From a bacterium (lineage in GTDB: Bacteria; Hydrothermota; Hydrothermia; UBA1063), in contig JASEFR010000005.1 of the NCBI GenBank assembly GCA_030019025.1, positions 29,127 to 80,187 of the forward strand: 51,061 nucleotides of DNA. Reading direction: 5' to 3'. The position numbers were made by a program, and so were the translations under genes. A model generated the notes under the pieces. The model did not search any database, was not told the DNA's origin, and was given only the letters and a program-made list of their open reading frames with translations. This document shows, one piece after another, positions 17,090 through 25,912 of this stretch; the first letter of the stretch is position 1; each line of letters opens with the position of its first letter.

Positions 17090-17519
17090 TCTGCTGATTT
17101 TTAGCTCTGCCTGTGCAGTGAAAACTTCTCGAGGGACACAACCAACAATTTCCTTCAAGCCCATTTCCTGCGAACTTGCTAATATTGAACTGAAGAAAAT
17201 TGATTTTCTTTACCAGCTTTCGGTAATAAACAAAGGGCATCACGACGTTCAAATTGATAAGATGACTTACGAATTTTACATAAACGACGAAAAAGTGTCT
17301 GAAGGAGACTACATAAACCAGCCTGTCAGGGTAAGGGCACAAAGCATAAGAAACCTTCAGAAGTTTATTCCCGTACCAGAAGAACTGCAGTCACCATCGG
17401 TAAAAGAGGCAATTAGAGAAAGAAAGGGTACGTACACGCTAAAACTCTACGCTGTGATAACTACCATCACTGGAGAAAAGTTGGAAATTGACGAAACCCT
17501 CAAATTGAAAATAAGATAA
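17070..17519 (+). CDS. LEA14-like lipoprotein
   Basis: I place the start at TTG 17070, giving 149 residues, because it opens directly into a lipoprotein signal ([14 protein letters not shown]) with a lipobox Cys. Earlier in-frame starts (17031, 17043) only add polar residues. It overlaps the end of folK-ogt by 20 nt. The mature part resembles the LEA14/WHy domain: a paired-strand pattern with SVINKGHHDVQIDKMTYEFYIN, typical of single-domain LEA14-like proteins. It is likely anchored in the outer or inner membrane facing the periplasm. The role is unknown; stress protection is only a family-level guess. Confidence 0.65.
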   Translation: MKALLFSLLIFSSACAVKTSRGTQPTISFKPISCELANIELKKIDFLYQLSVINKGHHDVQIDKMTYEFYINDEKVSEGDYINQPVRVRAQSIRNLQKFIPVPEELQSPSVKEAIRERKGTYTLKLYAVITTITGEKLEIDETLKLKIR

Positions 17520-17582
17520 AAAAATAGCATTATTGAAAAAATCACGCAGATCTTAAGCAGCAGAGAGACTCCTAAATTTTGC

Positions 17583-17704
17583 AAAACCGTTGCCCCTTGT
17601 CATTAAAGTGTAGTAGGCAACATTGTCGGTTTTTATCGAATGCATTCGACAAAATCGCACGCTTTTACCGAATAGATTCTGCAAATTCCGACAACATATG
17701 TTGT
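17583..17704. promoter_or_regulatory. Inverted repeats upstream of the AAA/DUF4143 gene
   Basis: Three elements lie in this 222-bp intergenic gap. AAAACCG-TTGCC at 17583-17594 pairs with GGCAA-...-CGGTTTT at 17616-17633, with a bulge, and may terminate the upstream operon. CGAATGCATTCG at 17637-17648 is a perfect 12-bp palindrome. ACAACATATGTTGT at 17691-17704 is a perfect 14-bp palindrome located 38 nt before the start codon. The two palindromes could be operator sites; no regulator has been linked to them. Confidence 0.4.
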
Positions 17705-17741
17705 AATATTTCCTGGTGGAAAAATAAAAAGGGGGAAATCA

Positions 17742-19127
17742 ATGCAAATTGACGAACTCTACCTGTTAAATCCCTGGTGGAAGGAGAGATCAGCAATAAA
17801 TTCTGACAGTAACATTTTAAAATACCAGAACAGCTCTTTCCGCTATTTTCCCGAAAAAATTTTCAGGGAAATCAACCCTGACAAGCCTGGAATTTATACG
17901 ATACGCGGGCCAAGACAGGTAGGGAAGACAACTTTTTTAAAACTATACATCAAAGAACTCCTCGAAAATGGCGTCAATCCTACCAGCATATTTTACTTAA
18001 CCTGCGATGGGGTCAGGGATAGGTTTGAACTCAATGAGGTTCTTAAACTCTACTTTGAAACCTTTGGCAAAAATTTGCACAGCAAAAAGTACGTTTTTAT
18101 TGATGAAATAACACTCATTAGGGAGTGGCCACTAACGATAAAATTTATGGCAGATGCAGGTGTCCTGGATGACACCATAGTCGTTCTCAGCGGCTCTTCT
18201 GCATATGACCTTAAACAATCAAGTGAAAAACTGCCCGGAAGAAATGGATTTGGAAAAGATCTGGTTTACATGCCCATAACCTTCAGAGAATATCTCAAGA
18301 ATGTAGGCGAAGAAACCGACCAAATACCTCTGATGAATATTTTCTCTCTAACAGAGAGTGACCTTAAGGCGCTCGAATTCAAAAATGGAAAAATCAAAGA
18401 ATATTTCTACAGGTACTTGAATTCTGGAGGATTCCCATTGGCAATAGATGAGTTTACAAGAGAGAATTCCCTTAAGACAAGTGTGAGTATATATAAAGAT
18501 TTCGTGCTAAGTGATGCTGAAAAATATATAGGTTCCAGAATCAAAGTGTTAGAAATTTTAAGAAAACTACCGGATATAGTAGGGCAGAGGTTCTCATGGA
18601 ACTCCCTGGTGAAGGTCTTCTCTGGCAGGATTGAGAGCCTGGAAACCATCGAAAAATACATGGAATACTTAGCTTATAGCTTCATCATATTTAATCTATT
18701 TTTTGTCGATTATTCGTCGAAAACCATAAGGCCAAAGAAGCATAAAAAAGTCTACCCCATCGATAAAATCATTGCCGATGTCGTTGCTGAAATAGGTGGG
18801 AAAAATATAGGAATCCCACAAATTATAGAAATGATAACCTTAAGACATATTTTACGAGATGAAGATATAACACTCTATGGACTAAATCTCTTCAAGGGAC
18901 CATACTTCTGGTACTCTGAAAGGGGAAACGAAATCGATTTCGTATGTGAACGTGAGGGCAAACTGATTCCCATTGAAGTCAAATACCTGAATAATGTCAG
19001 CAAGTCCGATTACATAGGAATGAAAAGGGTCTACGGAAGAGGAGTTAACGTAACAAAAGATATAGCATTTAAAGACGGAGACATCGTGGGAATCCCAGTT
19101 TGGTTATTCTCAGGGATTGTCGTGTAA
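17742..19127 (+). CDS. AAA ATPase with DUF4143 domain
   Basis: The product has 461 residues, typical of the widespread AAA_14/DUF4143 ATPases, and starts behind a GGGGG ribosome-binding site. Walker A is GPRQVGKTT near residue 63 and Walker B is KKYVFIDE near residue 120. The ordinary ATPase fold is followed by a helical middle region. A C-terminal nuclease-like DUF4143 block has NEIDFVCE and IPIEVKYL, the pattern of PD-(D/E)xK residues. Family members are often mobile and poorly characterised. The gene stands alone, with palindromes upstream, so self-regulation is possible. The cellular role is unknown. Confidence 0.85.
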   Translation: MQIDELYLLNPWWKERSAINSDSNILKYQNSSFRYFPEKIFREINPDKPGIYTIRGPRQVGKTTFLKLYIKELLENGVNPTSIFYLTCDGVRDRFELNEVLKLYFETFGKNLHSKKYVFIDEITLIREWPLTIKFMADAGVLDDTIVVLSGSSAYDLKQSSEKLPGRNGFGKDLVYMPITFREYLKNVGEETDQIPLMNIFSLTESDLKALEFKNGKIKEYFYRYLNSGGFPLAIDEFTRENSLKTSVSIYKDFVLSDAEKYIGSRIKVLEILRKLPDIVGQRFSWNSLVKVFSGRIESLETIEKYMEYLAYSFIIFNLFFVDYSSKTIRPKKHKKVYPIDKIIADVVAEIGGKNIGIPQIIEMITLRHILRDEDITLYGLNLFKGPYFWYSERGNEIDFVCEREGKLIPIEVKYLNNVSKSDYIGMKRVYGRGVNVTKDIAFKDGDIVGIPVWLFSGIVV

Positions 19128-19261
19128 ATTTACGCTTTGAAGAAGCTATTGACCCAGTTTCAGACGCAAGTTAAATCCTATTAAGCTCTGTGATACAAAG
19201 AAGCGAAACATATAAAAGGCTCAAATTTTCAAAATTCCATATTGCATTTTAGTGCAAATTT

Positions 19262-19771
19262 TTACTTTATTGTGACTTCGCTACCTACTATTTCTTCGCC
19301 GTTCTTTTCCAGATAAATGTAGAATTTGCCCTTGGAGAATGCTCTGAGGTCTCTGAGGGTAAAATCTGAGTCTAAAAGAGAGCCGAAAAACTCCTTTAAG
19401 TTCGCTTTTATGTCCTCTTTTGTAAGAAGAGAACGAACCCTTAAGGCAAAGAAGTCTGCTTTGGGATCGTCATTTTCTATTTTATCAGGAAATATCGCTG
19501 CGGTTTCTCTTTCCCCGTTATCCTCTATTTTGATGGCTTTAAGGTTGATTTCACCAAGAGGGAGATTTCCCCTTATCATTAAAACAAAGTACCTCCCCAG
19601 TTCATCTTCATCAAATTCTTCGTATGTAAGGCTTATTTTAGAACTCCTCCAGCTCTCTACCGCGTTTCCTCTCCATTTTTCAGTGAAGCGCATGCGGGGT
19701 TTTTGGCTGCAACTGCTCGCAAGTAGCAAGCCAAAAATTATTAGTTTTAACACACTATTTTTTATGTCCAT
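19262..19771 (-). CDS. Hypothetical lipoprotein at the end of the cofactor operon
   Basis: The product has 169 residues. It begins with a lipoprotein signal whose lipobox (LLASSC) places the lipidated Cys near residue 21. A GGGGGG-rich leader precedes ATG 19771. The mature part is charged and predicted mostly beta, with no family I recognise. It begins 1 nt after the moaA stop, so it is probably the last gene of the molybdenum-cofactor operon. A link to metal handling is only contextual. Confidence 0.7.
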   Translation of the reverse strand: MDIKNSVLKLIIFGLLLASSCSQKPRMRFTEKWRGNAVESWRSSKISLTYEEFDEDELGRYFVLMIRGNLPLGEINLKAIKIEDNGERETAAIFPDKIENDDPKADFFALRVRSLLTKEDIKANLKEFFGSLLDSDFTLRDLRAFSKGKFYIYLEKNGEEIVGSEVTIK

Positions 19772-19772
19772 C

Positions 19773-20753
19773 TTACCCCCCCATCCTTCTCATTTCGTTG
19801 GGTGCCTCCTTCCGGAGGTTGTGACCTAAAGGCTTGTAATAAATTGCCCATCTTATTGTTTCCCTAAGCTTTTCCTCATCACCGTTTCGAAGAATTTCCT
19901 TAAGATCGTAGTTTAAACGGGAGGCCATACAGGGCAAGAGTTTGCCGTCCGCAGTAATTCTTATTCGGTTACAATAATCACAGAACTTGTGTGACATTGC
20001 TGCGATAAGGCCAATTACGACATCTTCCCCACCCAAATTTAATTTAATATACCTGGCAGGGCCGTCTCCCAGCCTTTTCCCCATTTCTTCCATCGGCCCC
20101 AACTTGCCGAGCCTTTCAATGAGTTCTGCCTCGGGTACGTAATAGTTTTCCCAGCCACTCCCAAAGGGCATAAGTTCAATAAATCTTAAGGGAATCTGCA
20201 TCTTTAAAGCAAAATGAACCAGCTCTTCAACTTCATCGATATTCAGGGCGGTGTAAACCGTGTTCATTTTTACCTGGATACCTCTGGCCTTTAAAGCCTT
20301 TATTCCTTCGACGACAACCGGTAATCTTGGAAGACCCGTAATTTTCGCAAAAGTATTCTCCTTTAAACTATCAAGACTAACGTTTACACTGTCAACCTTT
20401 GCCTCACTTATGTCATCTATATACCTTGTAAGTAAAGTGCCGTTCGTCGTGAGTGTAAGCCTTTCCACCCCTCCTATCTTCTTAATCTCCTTCAGAAATT
20501 CACCCACGCCCTTCCTGACAAGAGGCTCACCACCGGTAATCCGTACCTTCTTTATGCCAAATTCAGTCAAAATCTGAATTAGCCTGAGAATTTCCTCGTA
20601 AGTAAGGATTTCCGAGTGCTTCAAGGGAACAAACTGCCTGAAATTTGAGCAGTAGAAACACTTAAGGTTGCACCTATCTGTAATGGAGATTCTCACGTAC
20701 TCAATTTCCCTACCGTATCTATCCTTCAAGCTTCGGAACCTCCGAAAAGACAT
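19773..20753 (-). CDS. moaA: GTP 3',8-cyclase MoaA
   Basis: The product has about 326 residues from ATG 20753; a TTG start at 20768 would add five. The N-terminal radical SAM cluster is in CNLKCFYC, preceded by VRISITDR. The second iron-sulfur cluster is in FCDYCNR with CMAS downstream. FIELMPFG and the C-terminal Gly-Gly are also present. It converts GTP to the precursor of cyclic pyranopterin monophosphate in the first step of molybdopterin synthesis, with MoaC, which is encoded divergently at 26790. It overlaps the end of the upstream MoeA gene by 35 nt. Confidence 0.96.
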   Translation of the reverse strand: MSFRRFRSLKDRYGREIEYVRISITDRCNLKCFYCSNFRQFVPLKHSEILTYEEILRLIQILTEFGIKKVRITGGEPLVRKGVGEFLKEIKKIGGVERLTLTTNGTLLTRYIDDISEAKVDSVNVSLDSLKENTFAKITGLPRLPVVVEGIKALKARGIQVKMNTVYTALNIDEVEELVHFALKMQIPLRFIELMPFGSGWENYYVPEAELIERLGKLGPMEEMGKRLGDGPARYIKLNLGGEDVVIGLIAAMSHKFCDYCNRIRITADGKLLPCMASRLNYDLKEILRNGDEEKLRETIRWAIYYKPLGHNLRKEAPNEMRRMGG

Positions 20754-22623
20754 GTTTGTATCCGCCAAGGATGGTAATTTCCTCCATGAACTCTTTGCTC
20801 CTTATGGCAAGTGAGAGGTAATGAAAGCGGTCATCTCTTAAAAAATCCTTGAAAATTAAAAGATCATACTCCTCTTCAGCAATGGGAATAAAGGAAAGGC
20901 CAAGAAGTTTTGCAATAGGCTTTATTCCAACGCCTACATCCGCAATGCCCATTTTAACGTAGTGCCCAACCTCCAAATGGTTCAGAACGTCGTTTCCATA
21001 ACCCTTTATTTCCGATGGGTCTATTCCCTCTAATTTCAAAAGGTAATCGGTCAGAATTCTCGTCCCCGAGCCCCGCTGGCGGGTGACAAAGGTCAACTCC
21101 ATCTCTCTGATATCTTTGAAACTCTTTATTTTACCTTCAAATTCCTCCCTTACGAGAAATCCCTGCTCCCGCTTTAAGAATGGCAATAAAGTGAAGTTTT
21201 TAAGTTCAAGAGCCTTCGCAAAACTTATATTATAAGTTCCATCCTTTTCATCTAAGAGATGAACACCAGCGATATGAGCGGCACCCTTTCTAATAGCGTT
21301 CATACCTCCCAAACTTCCAGCGTTTACAATATTGAGAGGAACTCTCCACTCTCTCCAGAGGATTTCTTTCAAGATGTCCACGGAGAGGTCGTGACTCCCA
21401 ACAAAAAGGATACTTTTGTCAACCAGGTCTTTTCTAACAGTAAGGTAAACTTTCTTGAAGGTGTTCTCTTCTAATCCCTCAAGGCCCTTTTCTACAACCA
21501 CGTATCCGCTTCGCCTTATAAAGGGCGAAAGGGGTCCGGAGCCTTGCTTGATCGGATAAAAGCAATAATCAGATTCCACCTTTGAAACGACGACACTAAA
21601 TAGATGGTCTTCACCTTCACTGGCTGAAATTTTTCTACCAGCCTTAGCCTGCAGAGTAGCCGAACCCTCAATATATCCAAGAAAATCCTTCAAAACGGGT
21701 AATACAACGTACTCATAGGAAAAAAGAGCCGCGCCGGGATACCCCGGAACGCCAAAGAATGGAGTGTGGTCAAGGACACCGAAAACAAAAGGTTTGCCGG
21801 GCCTCAAATTGAGACCATGAATTAAAAGTTCCCCTTTTTCTTTCAAAATCTGGGCGGTAAAGTCATATTCACCCGCGGAAGTGCCACCGCAGACAAAGAC
21901 CATATGGTAATACTTAGAAGCCTCTTCAAAAACCCTTTCCAGCTCCGTAGGCTTGTCGGGAACAACGTCGTGGACCTTCACAATTATCCCCAATTTTTTC
22001 AAGATATCTGCAAAAATGAAGGAGTTGGTTTCGTAAACCTTGCCTCTTTGATATTCACTTCCCGGTTTCAACAACTCATTACCTGTGGGAATAAAGAGAG
22101 CCACCAGTGGTCTTAAAACTTCAACCTCTTCAACACCTGCCTGGAGGGCAAGGGCAATGATCTTACCATCAATAATACGCCAGTTTTCTGCAATAAGGTC
22201 GAAGGGAAGGACGTCCTCCCCCGGGATTCTTACATTCTGATACCTCTGGTGGGGAGTTCTTACGATTACCGAAGAACCTTCCTCCCAGTAATCTTCTCTT
22301 CGAATGACGCAATCAAAACCTTCAGGGATCAAATTTCCAGTGTTTATAGGGACATAATCACCTTCTTTAATTACAATCGGATTTGAAGGCGATGCACCTT
22401 TAGTCAGATCCGCCCTCGTTGCAATTCCATCCATGGCGGAAAGGTATTCCCTCGGTACGGGAAACTTTGCTCTCAGACTTTTCGCCAGAATCCGACCAGA
22501 ACCATTTACCACAGGGATGTGTTCGGTACCAATCCTGCCCGGTGTTAAAAGTTTTTTTAAAGTTTCAAATATTACCTTTTTGGCTTCTTCAGGCTCTGTG
22601 CGTTTTAAAAAATACTTTCTCAT
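20719..22623 (-). CDS. MoeA-like molybdopterin protein with C-terminal periplasmic-binding-protein-like domain
   Basis: The product has 634 residues, much longer than a plain MoeA (about 400). Residues 1 to about 400 form the MoeA fold, with YLSAMDGIA, PTGNEL, CGGTSAGEYDFT and FGVPGYPGAA blocks. Residues about 410-634 form a PBP-like domain seen in some molybdopterin proteins, containing VGSHDLSVDIL, RQRGSGTRILTDYLL and GIADVGVGI. Its start overlaps the stop of the upstream MoeA by 4 nt. The pairing of two MoeA proteins is common where both molybdenum and tungsten are used. The PBP domain may bind the oxyanion or a cofactor in the cytoplasm, since no signal peptide is present; this function is inferred. 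Confidence 0.88.
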   Translation of the reverse strand: MRKYFLKRTEPEEAKKVIFETLKKLLTPGRIGTEHIPVVNGSGRILAKSLRAKFPVPREYLSAMDGIATRADLTKGASPSNPIVIKEGDYVPINTGNLIPEGFDCVIRREDYWEEGSSVIVRTPHQRYQNVRIPGEDVLPFDLIAENWRIIDGKIIALALQAGVEEVEVLRPLVALFIPTGNELLKPGSEYQRGKVYETNSFIFADILKKLGIIVKVHDVVPDKPTELERVFEEASKYYHMVFVCGGTSAGEYDFTAQILKEKGELLIHGLNLRPGKPFVFGVLDHTPFFGVPGYPGAALFSYEYVVLPVLKDFLGYIEGSATLQAKAGRKISASEGEDHLFSVVVSKVESDYCFYPIKQGSGPLSPFIRRSGYVVVEKGLEGLEENTFKKVYLTVRKDLVDKSILFVGSHDLSVDILKEILWREWRVPLNIVNAGSLGGMNAIRKGAAHIAGVHLLDEKDGTYNISFAKALELKNFTLLPFLKREQGFLVREEFEGKIKSFKDIREMELTFVTRQRGSGTRILTDYLLKLEGIDPSEIKGYGNDVLNHLEVGHYVKMGIADVGVGIKPIAKLLGLSFIPIAEEEYDLLIFKDFLRDDRFHYLSLAIRSKEFMEEITILGGYKHVFSEVPKLEG

Positions 22624-23831
22624 AGCGGATAAAACTCCACTTTTGAATCTTTGTGAATGCCTTCCATTTCCTCTGGTATCCTCACAAGTCCATCGGATTT
22701 TACAAGACTTGAAAGGATGCCCGATTCAGAAAATAGGGGATAAAGGTAATCACCATCCCTTCTAACCCTTATCCACTCCTCCCTCCCGGCCTTTGAGGGT
22801 ATATCCCGCCCTGCGGTCAGGTACCCCGCAGGCTTCGGGGAAAAATCCTTATCTCCTTGCAAATACTTAAGGAAAGGAATGACAAATAAATAGGTTGAAA
22901 CAAAGGAAGATACCGGGTGTCCAGGAAGTCCGATTATGGGTTTTTCCATAACTCTTGCAAAAATAGTAGGCTTACCTGGGCTTATGTAAACTCCGTGGTA
23001 GAGGATTTCAGAACCTTCAAACTCTTCAATCGCACTTACCGCAAAATCACCGCTTCCTTTAGAACTCCCACCAGAAATCAGAATTAAGTCATAATCCGCC
23101 ATGCTTCTTCTTAAAACTTCATAGAGTTCGCCTTTGCTATCTCTAATTATGGGGTGTCTTTTCACTAATTCACAATACTCCTTTATTAATGCAATTACCG
23201 TGCTTGAATTGGTCTCCCTTATCTTTCCATCCTTTGGTTCCTGCCACGGTTCTACCAGTTCATTACCTGTGGGGATAAGAAGTACCCTGGGTTTACGACG
23301 GACTTTAACTTCAAGAAGTCCAAAGGTTTGTAAAATGCCTACTTCCTGAGGTCTTAGCCTCTTCCCTTTCAGGATAATAACCTCACCCTTTTTCACATCA
23401 TCACCCACCTTAATGACATTCTCGCCGGCTCCCACTGGTCTGTAAACTTCTACAAATTCTCCCGTTAGCGAGGCATTTTCCAGCATCACTACCGCATTAG
23501 CGCCCTCCGGCAGCCATCCACCCGTCCATATCTTCACTGCTGTGCCTGGCTCGATTAGAATTTCAGGTTTTTCTGCCATCGGTATTTCACCTTTGATTTT
23601 CAGTAAAACCGGATTTTCTGCGGAGGCGCCAATGGTATCCTCAGCCCTTACGGCGTATCCATCGACGGTGCTTCTGGGGAAATAGGGAACGTTTTCAGGT
23701 GCAATGATATCCTCAGCCAAAAAGTATCCAGCAGAGTCAAAGATGGAAACCTGTTTTGTTCCAAGGGATTTAAAAATCGGAAAGTATTTCCTGTAAATTT
23801 CCTCTCTTCTTGCGAGCTTAAGGAACTCCAT
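22620..23831 (-). CDS. moeA: Molybdopterin molybdenumtransferase MoeA
   Basis: The product has 403 residues, normal for MoeA. Motifs include FPRSTVDGYAVRA near the start, IPTGNELVEP, ISGGSSKGSGDF and IGLPGHPVSS. It inserts molybdate (or tungstate) into adenylated molybdopterin. The start at 23831 lacks a Shine-Dalgarno and follows TAAAAT by 6 nt, so a leaderless transcript is possible. It is followed by the second MoeA with a 4-nt overlap. Confidence 0.94.
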   Translation of the reverse strand: MEFLKLARREEIYRKYFPIFKSLGTKQVSIFDSAGYFLAEDIIAPENVPYFPRSTVDGYAVRAEDTIGASAENPVLLKIKGEIPMAEKPEILIEPGTAVKIWTGGWLPEGANAVVMLENASLTGEFVEVYRPVGAGENVIKVGDDVKKGEVIILKGKRLRPQEVGILQTFGLLEVKVRRKPRVLLIPTGNELVEPWQEPKDGKIRETNSSTVIALIKEYCELVKRHPIIRDSKGELYEVLRRSMADYDLILISGGSSKGSGDFAVSAIEEFEGSEILYHGVYISPGKPTIFARVMEKPIIGLPGHPVSSFVSTYLFVIPFLKYLQGDKDFSPKPAGYLTAGRDIPSKAGREEWIRVRRDGDYLYPLFSESGILSSLVKSDGLVRIPEEMEGIHKDSKVEFYPL

Positions 23832-23837
23832 GTGTGA

Positions 23838-23843
23838 ATTTTA
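23838..23843 (-). promoter_or_regulatory. -10-like box 6 nt before moeA start
   Basis: On the minus strand, TAAAAT is followed by six nucleotides and then the ATG at 23831. No good -35 is visible at the standard distance. It is listed because it shares the spacing seen before asnS, amrS and the HAD gene. Confidence 0.35.
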
Positions 23844-23860
23844 AAGTTTCTATGAAAGAT

Positions 23861-24871
23861 TTAAAAAATACCATGAACTCTTGAACCACAGTATTCACAG
23901 ATCCCGCCCCGAGCGTGATTCTCCACAACCCAGAACCCTTTCCTCCGTATCACAACCCTTTTACAATTGGGACAGTAAGTGTCGTTTCCTTCATCACCGG
24001 GAATATTTCCGGCGTAAACGTAAAGAAGGCCCTCTTTAAGGCCTATCTCCCTTGCTCTTAGTACCTTTTTCACTGGCGTAGGGGGAACGTTTGACATTTT
24101 GTAATGAGGGTAAAAGCGAGAAACGTGCCAAGGGACATATTGTGCAAGTTCCTTTTTAATAAACCTCGCAATATCTCTGAGTTCCTCTTCGCTATCGTTA
24201 TAACCTGGGATGATAAGGGTTGTAAGCTCAATCCATATGCCCATTTTGAAGTAAAGTTTAATGCTTTCAAGAACCTGATCAAGCCGGGCTCCCACAATCT
24301 TCGCATAAAATTCTTTACGAAAACTCTTCAGATCGATATTCGCACTATCCAAAAAGGGTGCTATCTCTTTTAGAGGATCCTCCTCAATATAACCGTTAGT
24401 AACAAAGGTATTCTTAATCCCCTTACTCTTCGCAAGAACCGCGATATCATAAGCATATTCGTAAAAGATTGTGGGTTCTGTATAGGTATAAGAAATCGAT
24501 TCGCATCTGTATTTTTCAGCGAGCGCAACCACCGTTTCTCGTGGAACATGTTCACCAAAGATTTCACCATATTTAGGTGCCTGAGCAATATCATAATTCT
24601 GGCAGAATTTACAACTGAAATTGCAACCCACTGTGGCTATGGAGAGAGCCCTTGAGCCTGGCAAGAAGTGATAAAGGGGTTTTTTTTCAATAGGGTCAAC
24701 GTTGATGGCAACGGGATAGTTGTAAACGAGAGTATAAAGAGTGCCTTTCTCGTTCTTTCTAACCCCGCAAATACCAAATCTCCCTTCACTTATTATGCAA
24801 TTGTGCCTACAAAGGTGGCATTGAACTTTGTTATTTTCCAATTTGGTGTAAAACCGTGCCTCTCTCATCAT
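23861..24871 (-). CDS. amrS: AmmeMemoRadiSam-system radical SAM enzyme (AmrS-like)
   Basis: I start at ATG 24871 (336 residues); a frame from TTG 24889 is longer but begins directly after the upstream stop. An N-terminal Cys-rich segment (CHLCRHNCIISEG...) precedes the radical SAM motif CNFSCKFC near residue 92, then the TYTEPTIFYEY block. The C-terminus has zinc-ribbon-like Cys pairs (CPNC and CEYC). This architecture is that of AmrS, a PflA-related protein of unsettled function. It has its own near-consensus promoter, with the -10 only 6 nt upstream of the start. The gene lies between the ABC transporter and moeA, an unexpected site; its role in the cofactor locus is unclear. Confidence 0.9.
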   Translation of the reverse strand: MMREARFYTKLENNKVQCHLCRHNCIISEGRFGICGVRKNEKGTLYTLVYNYPVAINVDPIEKKPLYHFLPGSRALSIATVGCNFSCKFCQNYDIAQAPKYGEIFGEHVPRETVVALAEKYRCESISYTYTEPTIFYEYAYDIAVLAKSKGIKNTFVTNGYIEEDPLKEIAPFLDSANIDLKSFRKEFYAKIVGARLDQVLESIKLYFKMGIWIELTTLIIPGYNDSEEELRDIARFIKKELAQYVPWHVSRFYPHYKMSNVPPTPVKKVLRAREIGLKEGLLYVYAGNIPGDEGNDTYCPNCKRVVIRRKGFWVVENHARGGICEYCGSRVHGIF

Positions 24872-24877
24872 GAAATT

Positions 24878-24906
24878 ATTATATTCCAATTAGTCAAAAA
24901 TGTGAA
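24878..24906 (-). promoter_or_regulatory. Internal promoter of amrS giving a leaderless transcript
   Basis: On the minus strand, TTCACA (24906-24901), 17 nt and TATAAT (24883-24878) match consensus at 11 of 12 positions. Six nucleotides separate TATAAT from ATG 24871. This promoter sits across the last codons and stop of the upstream ATPase gene. Confidence 0.7.
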
Positions 24907-25912
24907 GGGCTGTTGCTTTAAAAATCGCGTAAACTTCCTTTCCTGGTGCGAGCTGAAGTTCCTCTTTTGAAGCATCGGTAACATATGCAGAAATCTGAAT
25001 GTTTCCTACCTCCAGTTTTACTTCATTTACCTTACTTCCTGCAACAACCTCCACCACCCTCGCCTTAAAGTGGTTTCTCGCACTGGAATGGGCTGGTTCG
25101 GTTTCGCTTAAAATTATGTCTTGGGGCCTCAACATCACCACAAAGCTCTCCCTCTCCACCTCCCTTGGAAGAAAAATCTCATTACCATTAGCAAAGTACC
25201 TCTCGCCCTTTCTTTTCACAGGTATGAAATTTGCCTTCCCCAAAAAACTCGCCACGAAATCGTTGGGTGGAGATTTAATGAGTTCGTAAGGCTTTGAATA
25301 GCCTATCAGCCTTCCATTCTCAAGGATACCGATACGGTCAGAATAATAGATTGCTTCCTCCAGGTCATGGGTGACAAGAATGATGGGTAAAAGGAAAATT
25401 TCCCTGATTTCTTTAATTAAAATTCGAAGATCTTCTTTGTTTGTCGGATCAAGGAAGTTAAAAGGTTCATCCATTAAAAGGAGAAGAGGTCTTGTGGCTA
25501 TAGCCCTTATTATGGAAATTCTCTGCCTCTGCCCCGCAGAAAGCTGGTGGGGATAGCGGTCAAGGAGGTCGGAAATCTTAAGACGCTCCGCCAGATTGTT
25601 TACGAACATTTCACAGGCTTTTAAGCCAAAGAGAAGATTTTCCTTAACAGTGAGGTGTGGAAAAAGGTAAGGGGATTGATAAACGATGGCGATATCTCTT
25701 TCCCAAGGTGGCAGCTTGGTAATATCGTTTCCATAGAGGTAGATTTTTCCAGTCTGAAGTTTCGTAAATCCCATTAACGCCTCAAGAAAAGTTGTCTTCC
25801 CGCTCCCCGAAGGTCCGAGAATGCTAACCATTTCATGGGTTTCCATTTCAAATTCGGGGATATCGAGGAAAAAGTCCCCCTTTTTAACCTTCAAATCCTT
25901 TACTTTCAGCAT
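24890..25912 (-). CDS. Molybdate/tungstate ABC transporter ATP-binding protein
   Basis: The product has 340 residues. Walker A is GPSGSGKTT near residue 33, the ABC signature is LSAGQRQR and Walker B is LLLMDEPF. A C-terminal TOBE-like domain (about 235-340) resembles those of ModC/WtpC oxyanion importers. It overlaps the permease gene by 29 nt and energises transport across the inner membrane. Context with moeA, moaA and moaC supports molybdate or tungstate; the sequence alone cannot separate these from sulfate. Confidence 0.85.
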   Translation of the reverse strand: MLKVKDLKVKKGDFFLDIPEFEMETHEMVSILGPSGSGKTTFLEALMGFTKLQTGKIYLYGNDITKLPPWERDIAIVYQSPYLFPHLTVKENLLFGLKACEMFVNNLAERLKISDLLDRYPHQLSAGQRQRISIIRAIATRPLLLLMDEPFNFLDPTNKEDLRILIKEIREIFLLPIILVTHDLEEAIYYSDRIGILENGRLIGYSKPYELIKSPPNDFVASFLGKANFIPVKRKGERYFANGNEIFLPREVERESFVVMLRPQDIILSETEPAHSSARNHFKARVVEVVAGSKVNEVKLEVGNIQISAYVTDASKEELQLAPGKEVYAIFKATALHIFD

